NCBI GenBank assembly: GCA_008000375.1
Contig: SMOI01000259.1
Span: forward strand, 8,748 to 33,084
Reading direction: 5' to 3'
Source: Poteriospumella lacustris
Taxonomy: Eukaryota > Sar > Chrysophyceae > Chromulinales > Dinobryaceae
Length of the DNA stretch: 24,337 nt
The translations under genes were made by a program, and so were the position numbers. The notes under the pieces were generated by a model that saw only the letters and a program-made list of their open reading frames with translations, was not told where the DNA came from and made no database searches. Below, piece after piece: positions 10,194-18,688 of this stretch; position 1 is the first letter of the stretch; each line of letters opens with the position of its first letter.

Positions 10194-10572
10194 GCCCCAC
10201 CCCGTGCCGCATAGCCCGCGTCTTCGCTTTGATTTGTGTTTGGCATTCGCCGTACGCAGAACGGAAGGATTTAGTTCATTTAGTATTCAAGTATTTCAAC
10301 ATTTCGGTAATGAATCCCGGTGGTAATTGCAGTATCTACCCCGCGCGGTTCCATGACGGTTAAACTCCACCTAAAGAGGTTCGATCCCTACGACTGGTAG
10401 CACGGATTTGTCTTCTCTCTTTCACAATGTACTCACACAATACAGAGCTCCACAACTTTGGATTGTTAAAGAATTACTCAGGAAGCATCTATGGGGGGTG
10501 GCAAGAAGGCCTCCGTCGGATTGAGAAAGTAGATACAAATGTACAGAGTTTGAAGCCGCCAGGAGCACGACT
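10194..10572. other. Convergent intergenic region
   Basis: About 380 bp separate the esterase stop from the stop of the RPA-interacting protein gene. I see no gene here. The sequence GGTTCGATCCC at 10378-10388 resembles a tRNA B-box, but there is no matching T-stem, A-box or acceptor stem. Confidence 0.5.
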
Positions 10573-11424
10573 TCACCAAACCGCATCGGTGGCACCACAG
10601 ATGAGGCAAGACGCACAAAGGCTTTGGTTGGAAGCACTATACTGCACTGTTTCTATCATCGGAACGTTTTCTGGGACGTGCGGGTGGTCTCGTTGACGAT
10701 GGCTCATGAACCTGCGTCAGAGTGCGTTTCGTTACACACGAGGCGGGAGATTGAGTGCGATCTCGATTACCTGTCGAACGATTGGCCCAGAGAATTTTTC
10801 AGTTCCTGGAGACTTGACGCAGATGATACCTGCTGCATGTGTGCATGGTGCATCCGTAGGACAATACTTTTGCTGCAACTTGAACACTGCAGAGTGCCGG
10901 CACTGGAGATGAACATGGGCGCAGACCTGCAGGCACGATGAAGCAGAGTGGTGTATGAGAGAAGGTCTGTAGCAGCAAAAGGACTCTTCAATAACGTACC
11001 AGCAGAAGGGACAGACAATGTGCTCTGTTTCTTGGTCGTCGTCTTCCATGAACATGGTCGGTGACTGTGGCGGTGGCTCGGGGCTGTCGTCTGGATCTGC
11101 CTCACAAAGCAAGGCGGTCTCTATTTCCTCGTAAAGTTCTGGATGATCCTCTATGGATATGAAATCCTGCCAATTTAACGATTCTACAAATATGGACTGG
11201 TAGTTGGGCACGTGCTCGCCCACGGCCACTCCGTGGTCCATATCCGCGTCGTTCAGAATGGAGTGGATGGCATGTCGTTTTTCAACACCGTTCAAAGTTC
11301 TAATCTTTGCGAGTAAAGCCTCTCTTGCTTCTTTTCCTTTGGAGAAGACTTTCTTTATGGCCAACGCCTTCAAGTCTTCTGGCTTTATGCGCTTTTTCGG
11401 ATCAGGTCGTTGACTTCCGCGCAT
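10573..11424 (-). CDS. RPAIN: RPA-interacting protein (RPAIN/RIP-alpha) homologue (3 exons, 239 aa)
   Basis: RPAIN family proteins bind replication protein A and help carry it into the nucleus. Exons by phase: 11424-11000, 10926-10771 and 10711-10573, with introns of 73 and 59 nt. The unspliced first frame looks like an unrelated 230-residue protein because it reads through both introns. After splicing, the N-terminal basic segment LKALAIKKVFSKGKEAREAL matches the family's Arg/Lys helix. NWQDFISIEDHPELYEEIE matches the acidic middle region. The C-terminal zinc-binding domain reads VCPFCWSAP, then LQCSSCSKSI, a His-containing helix, FMSHRQRDH and finally CASCLICG. The size is close to animal RPAIN (about 219). 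It is divergent from the SET-PHD gene and shares a promoter region with it. The gene start is the first ATG of exon 1; an in-frame TAA lies upstream. Confidence 0.84.
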
Positions 11425-11828
11425 ACCAACCTGTTTCGCAAGTTCGACACCAGGTAAAATTTAAAAGCCACAGCTAAATTGATGCCTCTTACACTTGTTG
11501 TAGGTGCTGGGGATGCAAAATATAGTGTGTATTGGAGTGTGTATGGGATCATTTGTGATCATAGTCGGCTCAGCTGTCATTGCCTCTTGGACCGTCGTCG
11601 TCGTGGCGGGTGCACCAAATTTGTAACGCTCGACGCCCCAGCGGCGGCGGTGGGTGTGCGGTCCTCGTCGACGCGGAAGGCCCTCCTCCATCGACAGCCT
11701 TGAGTGTTCCCCTCGCTACAACATCGGCTCCATCGGAGGTCTTCACAAGCAAAGAACTTGTTGAGAAGCGGTAGAGTGGAAAGCGCTGGACACACGACAG
11801 CTGTCTTCGTACTCATTCCACCGGACAG
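11425..11828. promoter_or_regulatory. Divergent promoter region, RPAIN / SET-PHD gene
   Basis: About 400 bp separate two divergent starts. Near the midpoint it holds the 22-bp element at 11607-11628, flanked by a GTCGTCGTCGT run on one side and by CTCGACGC plus a GGCGGCGGTGGG tract on the other. Short frames through it have no protein-like character. Confidence 0.55.
11607..11628 (+). promoter_or_regulatory. Shared bidirectional promoter element, copy A
   Basis: On the plus strand this reads CGGGTGC, then AC, then CAAATTTGTAACG. Copy B at 18605-18626 matches it on the opposite strand at 20 of 22 positions. The centre CAAATTTG is a palindrome. It lies about 183 bp from the RPAIN start and 200 bp from the SET-PHD start, close to the midpoint. 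Its role is inferred from position and conservation only. Confidence 0.6.
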
Positions 11829-14800
11829 ATGGCGCCAACGAAAGTGGCAAAGAAGCCGAAGAAGCTGGACGACAAGATTCCCGAATACACCGACATCCCC
11901 GAGAATCTCTACAAAGGCAGCCTGCAGCAGTACAGATACATTGATGACGTCGGCAGTCCTTGCAAATGCACGCTGGAAACGGGAGGATGTGGGGCGAACT
12001 GTGTCAACCGACTCCTGTACATGTACGTAACTCGCGTCACTTTACCCAATGAATCGCCCCATCTTACTTCTAATCGTCCATTACCACAGAGAATGCGATC
12101 CTTCCAGTTGCCCCTGCACACAGCGTGACGAAGCGGGAAACTTGATCCCGTGCGCTAACACGGTGATTCAGTTTGGCCGCTTTCCGAAACTGCAGGTCTT
12201 TAAGACTCCCAACAGCGGCTTTGCGCTGCGAGTGCTGGAGAACGTGGCTGAAGATGCTATTATTTGCGAGTATCGGGGCGAAGTGCTGACGATAGAGCAG
12301 AGTTTGAAGCGCATGGGCAAGTACAAGGCGTCGGACGGGTTCTACTTCGCCGCGTTGGGCAACAACTTGGTCCTCGACGCTTGCAAAATGGGCTCTGTCG
12401 CTCGCTTCGCGAACCATTCTTGTGACCCAAACAGCTATTTGCAGCGGTGGACGGTTCTGGGAGAATCGCGGATCGTGTTAACAGCCAATGAGCCGCTGCC
12501 CCCCGGCGCGGAGGTCTGCTACAGCTACAATTTCAACGACGACGGCTTCTCGAACAACCCCATCAAGTCGCAGAGGTGCTATTGCGGTAGTGCCTATTGC
12601 ACGGGCACCGTAGGCGGCCTGAGCACGATGCGACACGACATCAATGACGCGTTCCACTACATTCGCCGCGTTCTGAGCGGCGAAGTGAAGCTGACGCGGG
12701 CGCAAATCGATGCGTTCATCAAAGACTCCGCCAAGATCCAAGAGGCCTCCAAGTTGATTCGCGACCAAGTGAAAGGCCTGCAGAAGCATCTGGGCCACAT
12801 CGACAGCTGGCACGCGGAGGCGCAGCGACTGCTGACGCTGCAGGACACCGCCGCGCTGCCGACCTCCGCGACGGCCGCACCGCCTCGCAGCAAGCGAGTA
12901 CAGCGCGTCCACGAGAACAACGCCGATGAGAGCTCGTCCTTCGCGCTGCTGTTCCCATTCATGCTGCCCGGCGCCGCCCATTTTCGCAAGTTCCACGCGT
13001 CGTCCGGCGCCGACGCCGACGCGTCCAGCTTCGCTCGCGCGTGGCCCGCCGATGAAGTGGCGCACTTCCTGCGGCAGATGCCGCTGGGCTTCAAATGTGA
13101 CGAGGAGAAGCTGCTGCGCCAATGTCTCGCCGATGCGAAGAAGCTGGAGGCGGAGCTGTTGGGCTGGAAGCAGCGGCTGTTCGGCAGCGACGCGGCGGGG
13201 TCCGACCGCTTCTTCGACCTGCTGCGCCACTGGAGGGAGCGGTACCACACCGCAGCCGCCACCGCGGAGGCAGAGCAACCGAACAAGCGGCGGCGGAAGC
13301 GACGAAGGGCTCCGCACGCGCAGAAAGCGGCGAAGGCTGCGAAGCCGCGCGACACGGCGACGCCCAGCGACGCTGCGACCGTCGACGACGGCGACAGCGG
13401 CGCCGATCAACTGGGCAGCGCCGTCGATGATGCGCCCGACGCGGTCGATGCAGCCGACGGCGACAGCAGCGACGACGAGAGCGTCCGCAGTCGCAGCGAG
13501 CCGCAGGCGGCGCTGTCCAACGCAGAGCCCGACGAGGCGCTTCGATGTGAAACGGCCGCCGCAGAGCCGCCGACCGTGGCGCTGCCGCCCGACCCTACGA
13601 TCGACTTCACGTGGCCGCTGCTGATGAAGCTGCTTCGCCGCGTCTTCGCCGTGCTGCCCGTGCGGTGCGACCACAGCGACTGGCTGTTCGCGCTGCTCGA
13701 CGCCCTCGACCGCCGCACGTACGACGAGTGCACGCGCCAATCGCTGCAGGCGGCCATCCCGCCGCTGCTGCTCCATCGCCAGCGCGCCGTCTTCCTGCAG
13801 CCGCGGCGCACCGAGTCGCGCGTGCACTACACCGAGGCGATGGTCGTGGCGCAGCTGTGGCGCCACTACGGACCGCTGCTCGCCGCGGGCGCCTCGCCGC
13901 AGGAGCCGCACTGGCTTTTCAGCTTCGTCGCGCCCGAGCACCTGCAGACGACCTTGGAGCACCACGAGCAGCGCGTCGCGGCGCTGACGACCGCCGCTGC
14001 CGCGCGGCCCGCCGAGGCGGTGCCGGTGTTCTGCCTCTGCCGGCTGCCCGAGCCGGCGCTCGTCTTCAGCGCCGCGCCGGACGCGGAACAGACGCTGCAC
14101 GCGCATTTACACGAATTGTCGGCGTCGTGTGCGGCGGGCAAGCGGCAGCAGAGGTTCGTCGAGCAGGTGAAGACAGGCGCGACGATGATCCAGTGCGGCG
14201 GCTGTCGCGACTGGTTCCACCCGCTTTGCTGCGCGCAGCGGGTGCGGCTCCCCGCAGCCGCCGCCGCCGCAGCCGCCGCCTCCGTCGCCGCAGACAACGC
14301 GGGAGGCACTGTTCCGCCCTCAGAGCCGCCCGCAGCTGCAGCAGCGCCGACTGCGGCGCCGACGTCCGCGGCGAAGTCGGCGACGAGGAAGCGCTCCGCG
14401 CGCAGCGCCGAGCTGGACGCCGACGGCGCCGCGACCGTCGCCTCGCCGCCGTCGGTCGTGGCCCACGAGGCGAAGGACGCCGCCGCCGATGCCCCTACGG
14501 CCGCAGACGCTGCCGACGACGTGCTGCACAGCCGCCGCTACCTTTGTGCGGCCTGCACGCTCGCCGCCGGAGAGCCGCCCGACTTCGCCTTCGCCGGCCT
14601 CACCGCCTGGGACCGCCACCTGCTCGCGCCGCCGCCGCCGCCACCGCCGCCTGCGACGGAAGCCGCCGATGCAGCGCCGCTGTCGCCCGCGGAGGATACG
14701 CTGCAGCGCCTCGCGTGCGAACTGCAACCGACGGTACGTCGCCCGCCTCGTCCCGCCCGCTGCGTCCTCCGTCGCTCTCACCCGCCGCCCGCCGCTGTCG

Positions 14801-16352
14801 TGCCGCTGTCGCTGTGTAGATCTCGGTGGCGCCGCTGATGGCGCAGCAGGCGGAGCACCTGCAGCGCTGGCACGACCGCGCCACGCGATTCCTCGCGCAC
14901 GAGGCGCGAGACCACCTGCGGCAGTGGACGGCGGCCTTCGCGCGGTCGCTGCTGCCCGGCGACTCGGACGCCGCCCGCCGCGACGCCGCCGTGGACGAGC
15001 TCTTCCCCGCCCCCGCGGCCGCCACTGTCGCCCCGAAGGGTCCAGCGGCGGCGAAGGGCAAAGCGAAGAGCGCCACCGCCGCCAACGCCGCAGCCGCCGC
15101 CGCGACGGAGTCGCCCGCCGTCGCGTGCTTCCGACGGGCGGCGCAGCTGTTCCTCGAGCCGTATTTCCTGCTGGGCACGACGGCGCTGCCGGCCGCCCAC
15201 GTCGAGACGCTGCTCGACCTGCGCCTCGCGCTGTGGCTGCTGTCGACGGCCTCCGTCTGGGGCGCCGTCTTCGCGCAGCACCGTCTGCATCGCTTCGCGG
15301 CGCTGACGGCGCCCGCGTCGCCGTTTCGTCGGCTGTTGGCGGCGTCTGCTGCCTCGCAGCCGGCGCGCGACGAGGACGCGGTGCAGGTGCCGTGGTCGGT
15401 CCTCCGCCGCGTTGCGCAGAGCGGCGTCGCGTTGGCCACCGCCGCCGCGACGCACGCGACGGCCGCCGTCTGCCGACCGCTGGCCGCCGCGCTGGCCGAC
15501 GACCTGGCTCACGTGGCGCAGTTCACCGACGAGCTGCTGCGCTGCGGCCGCGACCTGCGCCAGTCGCTGGACACGCGCGTCGCGGCGCAGATCGTCTACC
15601 GCGACGCAGCGGCGCCGCAGCGACGCGCGTGCGTCGAGGCGGTCGTCGACCTGCTCGACCTCGACGGCCGCAGCGTCACCTGCGGCGGAGTCGCCGCCGA
15701 AGAAGACGCCGTCGTCCCCGACGCCGCCGCTGTCGCCGCTGTCGCGAGGCTCCGTCGCCCCGCGCAGCCCGTCGCGCACTTCGACCTCGCGTGCCTCTTC
15801 TCCCTCGCGCAGCAGCACCAGCTGCGCGCGTCGCTGTCGACCGACGGGCGCCTGCCGCCCGCGTCGCCCAGCGGCGACACGTTGCGCTTCGCCGCGCAGC
15901 TGCAGCAGCTGGCAGCCGTTGACGAGGCGCAGCAGTCGCCGACGGCGGCCTCTGCGGCCCCCGCCGACGGCGGCGACGCGGAGGAGACGTTTTGCTGGTG
16001 CGGCCAGCCCGACGAGGGCGCCGTGCCGCTGCTGGCCTGCGACCGCTGCGACACCTGGTGCCACGCCACCTGCGTGCGCATGTGGTCGCAGCTGCGCCAG
16101 CACCAGCGACAAGTCGACGCCCACCGCCGATGGCAGCGGCAGCAGCAAACGGCGGCGAAGAAAGCGAAGCGAACCGCCGGCCGCGCTGCCACCGGCGACG
16201 GCGCCGCCGCCATCGACGCGGACGGCGCCGCCGCAGCGTCGGTCGCGGCGCCGTCGCTGGCGGAGCCCGCAGAGGTCGCCTTCGTCTGCATCGGCTGCGA
16301 CCTCCTCGCGCGGCGTCGCTATGCGCTCGCGTGGGACTCGTCGGCGGCGTAG
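11829..16352 (+). CDS. ASH1-like SET histone methyltransferase with two PHD fingers (3 exons, 1456 aa)
   Basis: This is a nuclear histone H3 lysine methyltransferase of the ASH1/NSD/SET2 group, whose members usually act on H3K36. Exons by phase: 11829-12022, 12090-14733 and 14820-16352. The ATG follows an in-frame TAG. The AWS domain (about 45-90) has CKCTLETGGCGANCVNR, then IECDPSSCPC. SET (about 95-225) has IICEYRGEVL, SVARFANHSCDPN and EVCYSYNF, and post-SET is CYCGSAYC. The usual Asp of ELTYDYNF is Ser here. PHD1 (about 712-887) starts FCLC, then MIQCGGCRDWFHPLCC, and ends YLCAAC. A helical, Ala-rich region separates it from PHD2 (about 1337-1437): FCWCG, LLACDRCDTWCHATC, FVCIGC. Both fingers carry long low-complexity inserts before the final Cys pair. 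From about 12.8 kb on, codons are strongly GC-ending. The substrate is inferred from family. Confidence 0.92.
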
Positions 16353-16439
16353 CGTGTGCTGCAGTCAACGGTAACTTAACTCGACTCGATTTACATCCAA
16401 CGGCGACCGCGCCGCTGAGCAGGTGACAGGGCCCGCGGC
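16353..16439. other. Very short convergent gap
   Basis: Only 87 bp separate the stop of the SET-PHD gene from the stop of the kinase gene, so their 3' UTRs must be very short or overlap as antisense. No polyadenylation signal of the AATAAA type is visible. Confidence 0.6.
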
Positions 16440-18416
16440 CTACGCCTCGGCGCCGTAGACGTCGGCGACCAGCGCGAGCACCTGCGCGTGGCGCTCGGCG
16501 CGGGCGGCGGCGGCGTCGCCAGGCGCCGTCCACCACGACCACCGCCGCTTCTTCGTCGCGAGGGCGGCGTCGGCGTCGTCCGGCGCGAGCGACGGCCACT
16601 CGTCGCGGGCGGCGGCGTCGTACAGGCGACGGAAGAACGTCGCGTGCTGCGCGAAGCGACGGCGCATCGCCGCGGCGACGTCGTCGGTGGCCGCGTCCGT
16701 CGCCGCACCGAGGCACCAGGCGGCCAGCGCGCGGCGACCGGGCGTCGCGTGCAGCTGCAGGTAGTCGGCGTTCTCGGGGCTCTGCGCGATGGAGAAGGCG
16801 CCGACCATCACCGACGTGCTCAAGCGCACGGCGATCAGCAGCGGCAGCAGCGACAGCTCGCGGTCGGTGAGGTGGCGCCGCGCGCGCGCCGCGGTGGCCG
16901 CCGATGCCGCAGCTCCGGCGGGCTCCGAGGCGGCGCTGGCGCTCGACGCGTGAGCGACGCGGTGGGCGTCGTTGGTGTGGTGGGCGTCGTGGGCGTCGCC
17001 GGCGAGCTCGCTGTGCTTGCGCTTGTGACTGTGCGCCGCCTCGTGGCCGTGCTCGTGAGCGTGGTCGTGCGCCGCAGAGCCATCGCCAGCGGCCACGGCG
17101 TGCTCGTGGTCATGGCCGCCACAGCACTCATGATCGCCCTTCTGTGCGTGACCGTGGCCGTGGCTGTGATCGTGATCGTGCTCGTGCTTGTGCTCATGGC
17201 CGTGCTCGTGCTTGTGCTCATGGCCGTGCTCGTGCTTGTGCTCATGGCCGTGCTCGTGCTTGTGCTCATGGCCGTGCTCGTGCTTGTGCTCATGGCCGTG
17301 CTCGTGCTTGTGCTCATGGCCGTGCTCGTGCTTGTGCTCATGGCCGTGCTCGTGCTTGTGCTCGTGGCCGTGCTCGTGCTTGTGCTCATGGCCGTGCTCG
17401 TGCTTGTGCTCGTGGCCGTGCTCGTGCTTGTGCTCGTGGCCGTGCTCGTGCTTGTGCTCGGAGCTGCAGCCAGAGTCGCCCGGAGCGCCGGCTGCGGCGA
17501 CGGCGTCGTCGAGACCCAGATACCCCAGAAACAGCGACGCCAGCACCACGGCGCTGGGGACGTTCGGAAAGGGCGTCACGGCGCCGTACGCCAGGGCGAT
17601 CGCCAGTTCGTTGACGCGCCACGTGGTCATGGTGTCGCTGAAGTCGATGATGCCGGCGATGTGGCAGGTGGCGGGGTCGACGATGAGGTTCGCGTCGTTG
17701 GCGTCGCCCATGATCACCGACCACGGCAACCACGGCTCCTTCAGCGAGAACTGAAACGCTTCGGTGGGGATATCGGATTGATACGTTCGATAGACCGTCT
17801 GGATGAGCTGCTGCAGGCGCGGGTCCGGGACGAAGCCCACCAGGTCGGAGGCCGCCAACGAGAACTGTCGCAGATCCCACAGGTGTTGGCGGTGCAGCGC
17901 GGGGTGGTCATAGCCATGCAGCGTGTCCTGCAGACGCCCGATAGCATCACCGACGTGAACAAAGTGTGTCCAGTGAACAGCAGCCGCGTGGCTGTTGAGA
18001 GTCTCGCCGCTGATCCAGTGGAAGACCCGGACGGCGCACGAGACAGTGTCGCCCTTCACCGTGTGGCACGAGACCACAATGAAGTCATCAGCGTTATCTT
18101 TCTTACTCGCCAGAGGCTTCAAGATACGTGGAATCAGAACCGGTGCAAGTGGAGGATGTGCGAGCCGCTCGAGAGCGCCTGACAAGCCTCGCAAGAACTC
18201 CGGATTGCCGCTCTCGATGGCGTTGTAGAACTTCACCAGGAAGCGGCTTTCGCCCTCTCCGTTGCGACCGACTAGAAAGAAGTTCGCGTCATCATAACTG
18301 TCCAGAATCTTTAAGGTGACCACATCTAATCCCCAGTTGTCCTTCAGCAGCTGAGGCAGCGACGGCAAGTCGGGCATTGGCTTGTTCGCCACGCGTGCTT
18401 TCTGGATCTCCGCCAT
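16440..18416 (-). CDS. Hydroxylysine-kinase-like APH-fold phosphotransferase with His-rich insert (658 aa)
   Basis: This is an aminoglycoside-phosphotransferase-fold kinase, closest in pattern to hydroxylysine kinase (HYKK/AGPHD1), which phosphorylates 5-hydroxylysine with GTP. The start MAEIQKARV leads into the HYKK-like SYDDANFFLV and FLVKFYN (Lys62, nucleotide-binding). The catalytic loop is VIMGDANDANLIVD: Asp238 and Asn243 are kept, but Met236 stands where the Brenner motif has His. GIIDFSD supplies the metal-binding Asp258. Residues about 319-475 form an insert built first of EHKHEHGH octads, then DHDHSHGHGH and other His-rich sequence. After it the C-terminal helices resume with LTDRELSLLPLLIAVRLSTSV, as in HYKK, so the insert lies inside the fold and not at an end. 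The gene is one open frame, convergent with the SET-PHD gene and divergent from the BUD23-like gene. The substrate is inferred. Confidence 0.82.
   Translation of the reverse strand: MAEIQKARVANKPMPDLPSLPQLLKDNWGLDVVTLKILDSYDDANFFLVGRNGEGESRFLVKFYNAIESGNPEFLRGLSGALERLAHPPLAPVLIPRILKPLASKKDNADDFIVVSCHTVKGDTVSCAVRVFHWISGETLNSHAAAVHWTHFVHVGDAIGRLQDTLHGYDHPALHRQHLWDLRQFSLAASDLVGFVPDPRLQQLIQTVYRTYQSDIPTEAFQFSLKEPWLPWSVIMGDANDANLIVDPATCHIAGIIDFSDTMTTWRVNELAIALAYGAVTPFPNVPSAVVLASLFLGYLGLDDAVAAAGAPGDSGCSSEHKHEHGHEHKHEHGHEHKHEHGHEHKHEHGHEHKHEHGHEHKHEHGHEHKHEHGHEHKHEHGHEHKHEHGHEHKHEHGHEHKHEHGHEHKHEHDHDHSHGHGHAQKGDHECCGGHDHEHAVAAGDGSAAHDHAHEHGHEAAHSHKRKHSELAGDAHDAHHTNDAHRVAHASSASAASEPAGAAASAATAARARRHLTDRELSLLPLLIAVRLSTSVMVGAFSIAQSPENADYLQLHATPGRRALAAWCLGAATDAATDDVAAAMRRRFAQHATFFRRLYDAAARDEWPSLAPDDADAALATKKRRWSWWTAPGDAAAARAERHAQVLALVADVYGAEA
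17181..17459 (-). repeat. 24-bp coding minisatellite encoding HKHEHGHE octads
   Basis: Eleven complete 24-bp units (17193-17456) plus partial units at both ends lie in the kinase frame. The only visible difference between units is one position (CAT or CAC, both His). Its order along the plus strand is seven A-type units, then G, A, G, G. The encoded octads are therefore all identical. This fits expansion by slippage or unequal exchange. Confidence 0.93.
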
Positions 18417-18688
18417 CGTCGCCTTGTTCGATCCTCACGCAACTTTTGGTTCTAAATGCCTTGGCTGTAAGGCTCTGTTCCTGGCCCCCGACACCAACGG
18501 CTCATATCCTTCATGGAATCCTGCGATGGAATCAGCGCCACGCGGAGGCGACGCTCGACGCTCGACGCTCAACGGGTCGTCGTCATCGTCGTACCCTCAA
18601 AAGGCGTTACAAATTTGTCGCACCCGCCGCCACCACCGCCACCGCCGCCACCACCGCCACCACTCCAGGCATTGCAAGCATTGCAAGC
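18417..18688. promoter_or_regulatory. Divergent promoter region, kinase / BUD23-like gene
   Basis: About 270 bp separate the two divergent ATGs. It holds a triple CGACGCT direct repeat (18549-18569), a GTCGTCGTCATCGTCGT run, the 22-bp element (18605-18626) and a long CCGCCACC tract (about 18622-18663). An open frame in phase with the BUD23-like gene runs across it but has no ATG and a composition-driven protein sequence. Confidence 0.55.
18605..18626 (-). promoter_or_regulatory. Shared bidirectional promoter element, copy B
   Basis: On the minus strand this reads CGGGTGC, then GA, then CAAATTTGTAACG, matching copy A at 11607-11628 except for the two middle bases. Here the central palindrome extends to ACAAATTTGT. 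It is about 189 bp from the kinase start and about 63 bp from the BUD23-like start. Confidence 0.6.

Larger units (their letters stand above)
12800..17600. other. GC-rich, low-complexity coding block
   Basis: By eye, this stretch is far richer in G and C than its flanks, with GCC/GCG/GAC-type codons, poly-Ala runs and large antisense open frames caused by composition. It covers the C-terminal two thirds of the SET-PHD gene and the C-terminal half of the kinase, which converge with only 87 bp between their stops. The Ntn hydrolase and RGS genes to the right show no such bias. The boundaries are approximate. Confidence 0.65.

Noticed and set aside
10372-10400. tRNA-like B-box GGTTCGATCCC
   Set aside because: The T-stem pairs at only three positions, no A-box lies at a suitable distance upstream and no acceptor stem can be formed.
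10732-11424. Unspliced 230-residue reading of the RPAIN gene
   Set aside because: The last 90 residues read through two introns; splicing in phase restores the family zinc-binding domain.
14489-15922. 477-codon plus-strand and similar minus-strand frames in the GC-rich block
   Set aside because: They are long only because high GC removes stop codons; the translations are Arg/Ala/Pro strings, and the frame with two PHD fingers is the real one.
17181-17459. CRISPR-like regular repeat
   Set aside because: There are no spacers; units abut directly, stay in the kinase frame and the genome is eukaryotic.
16488-18182. 564-codon plus-strand frame with Val-Leu repeats opposite the kinase
   Set aside because: It is the antisense of the His-rich minisatellite and has no independent motif or start.
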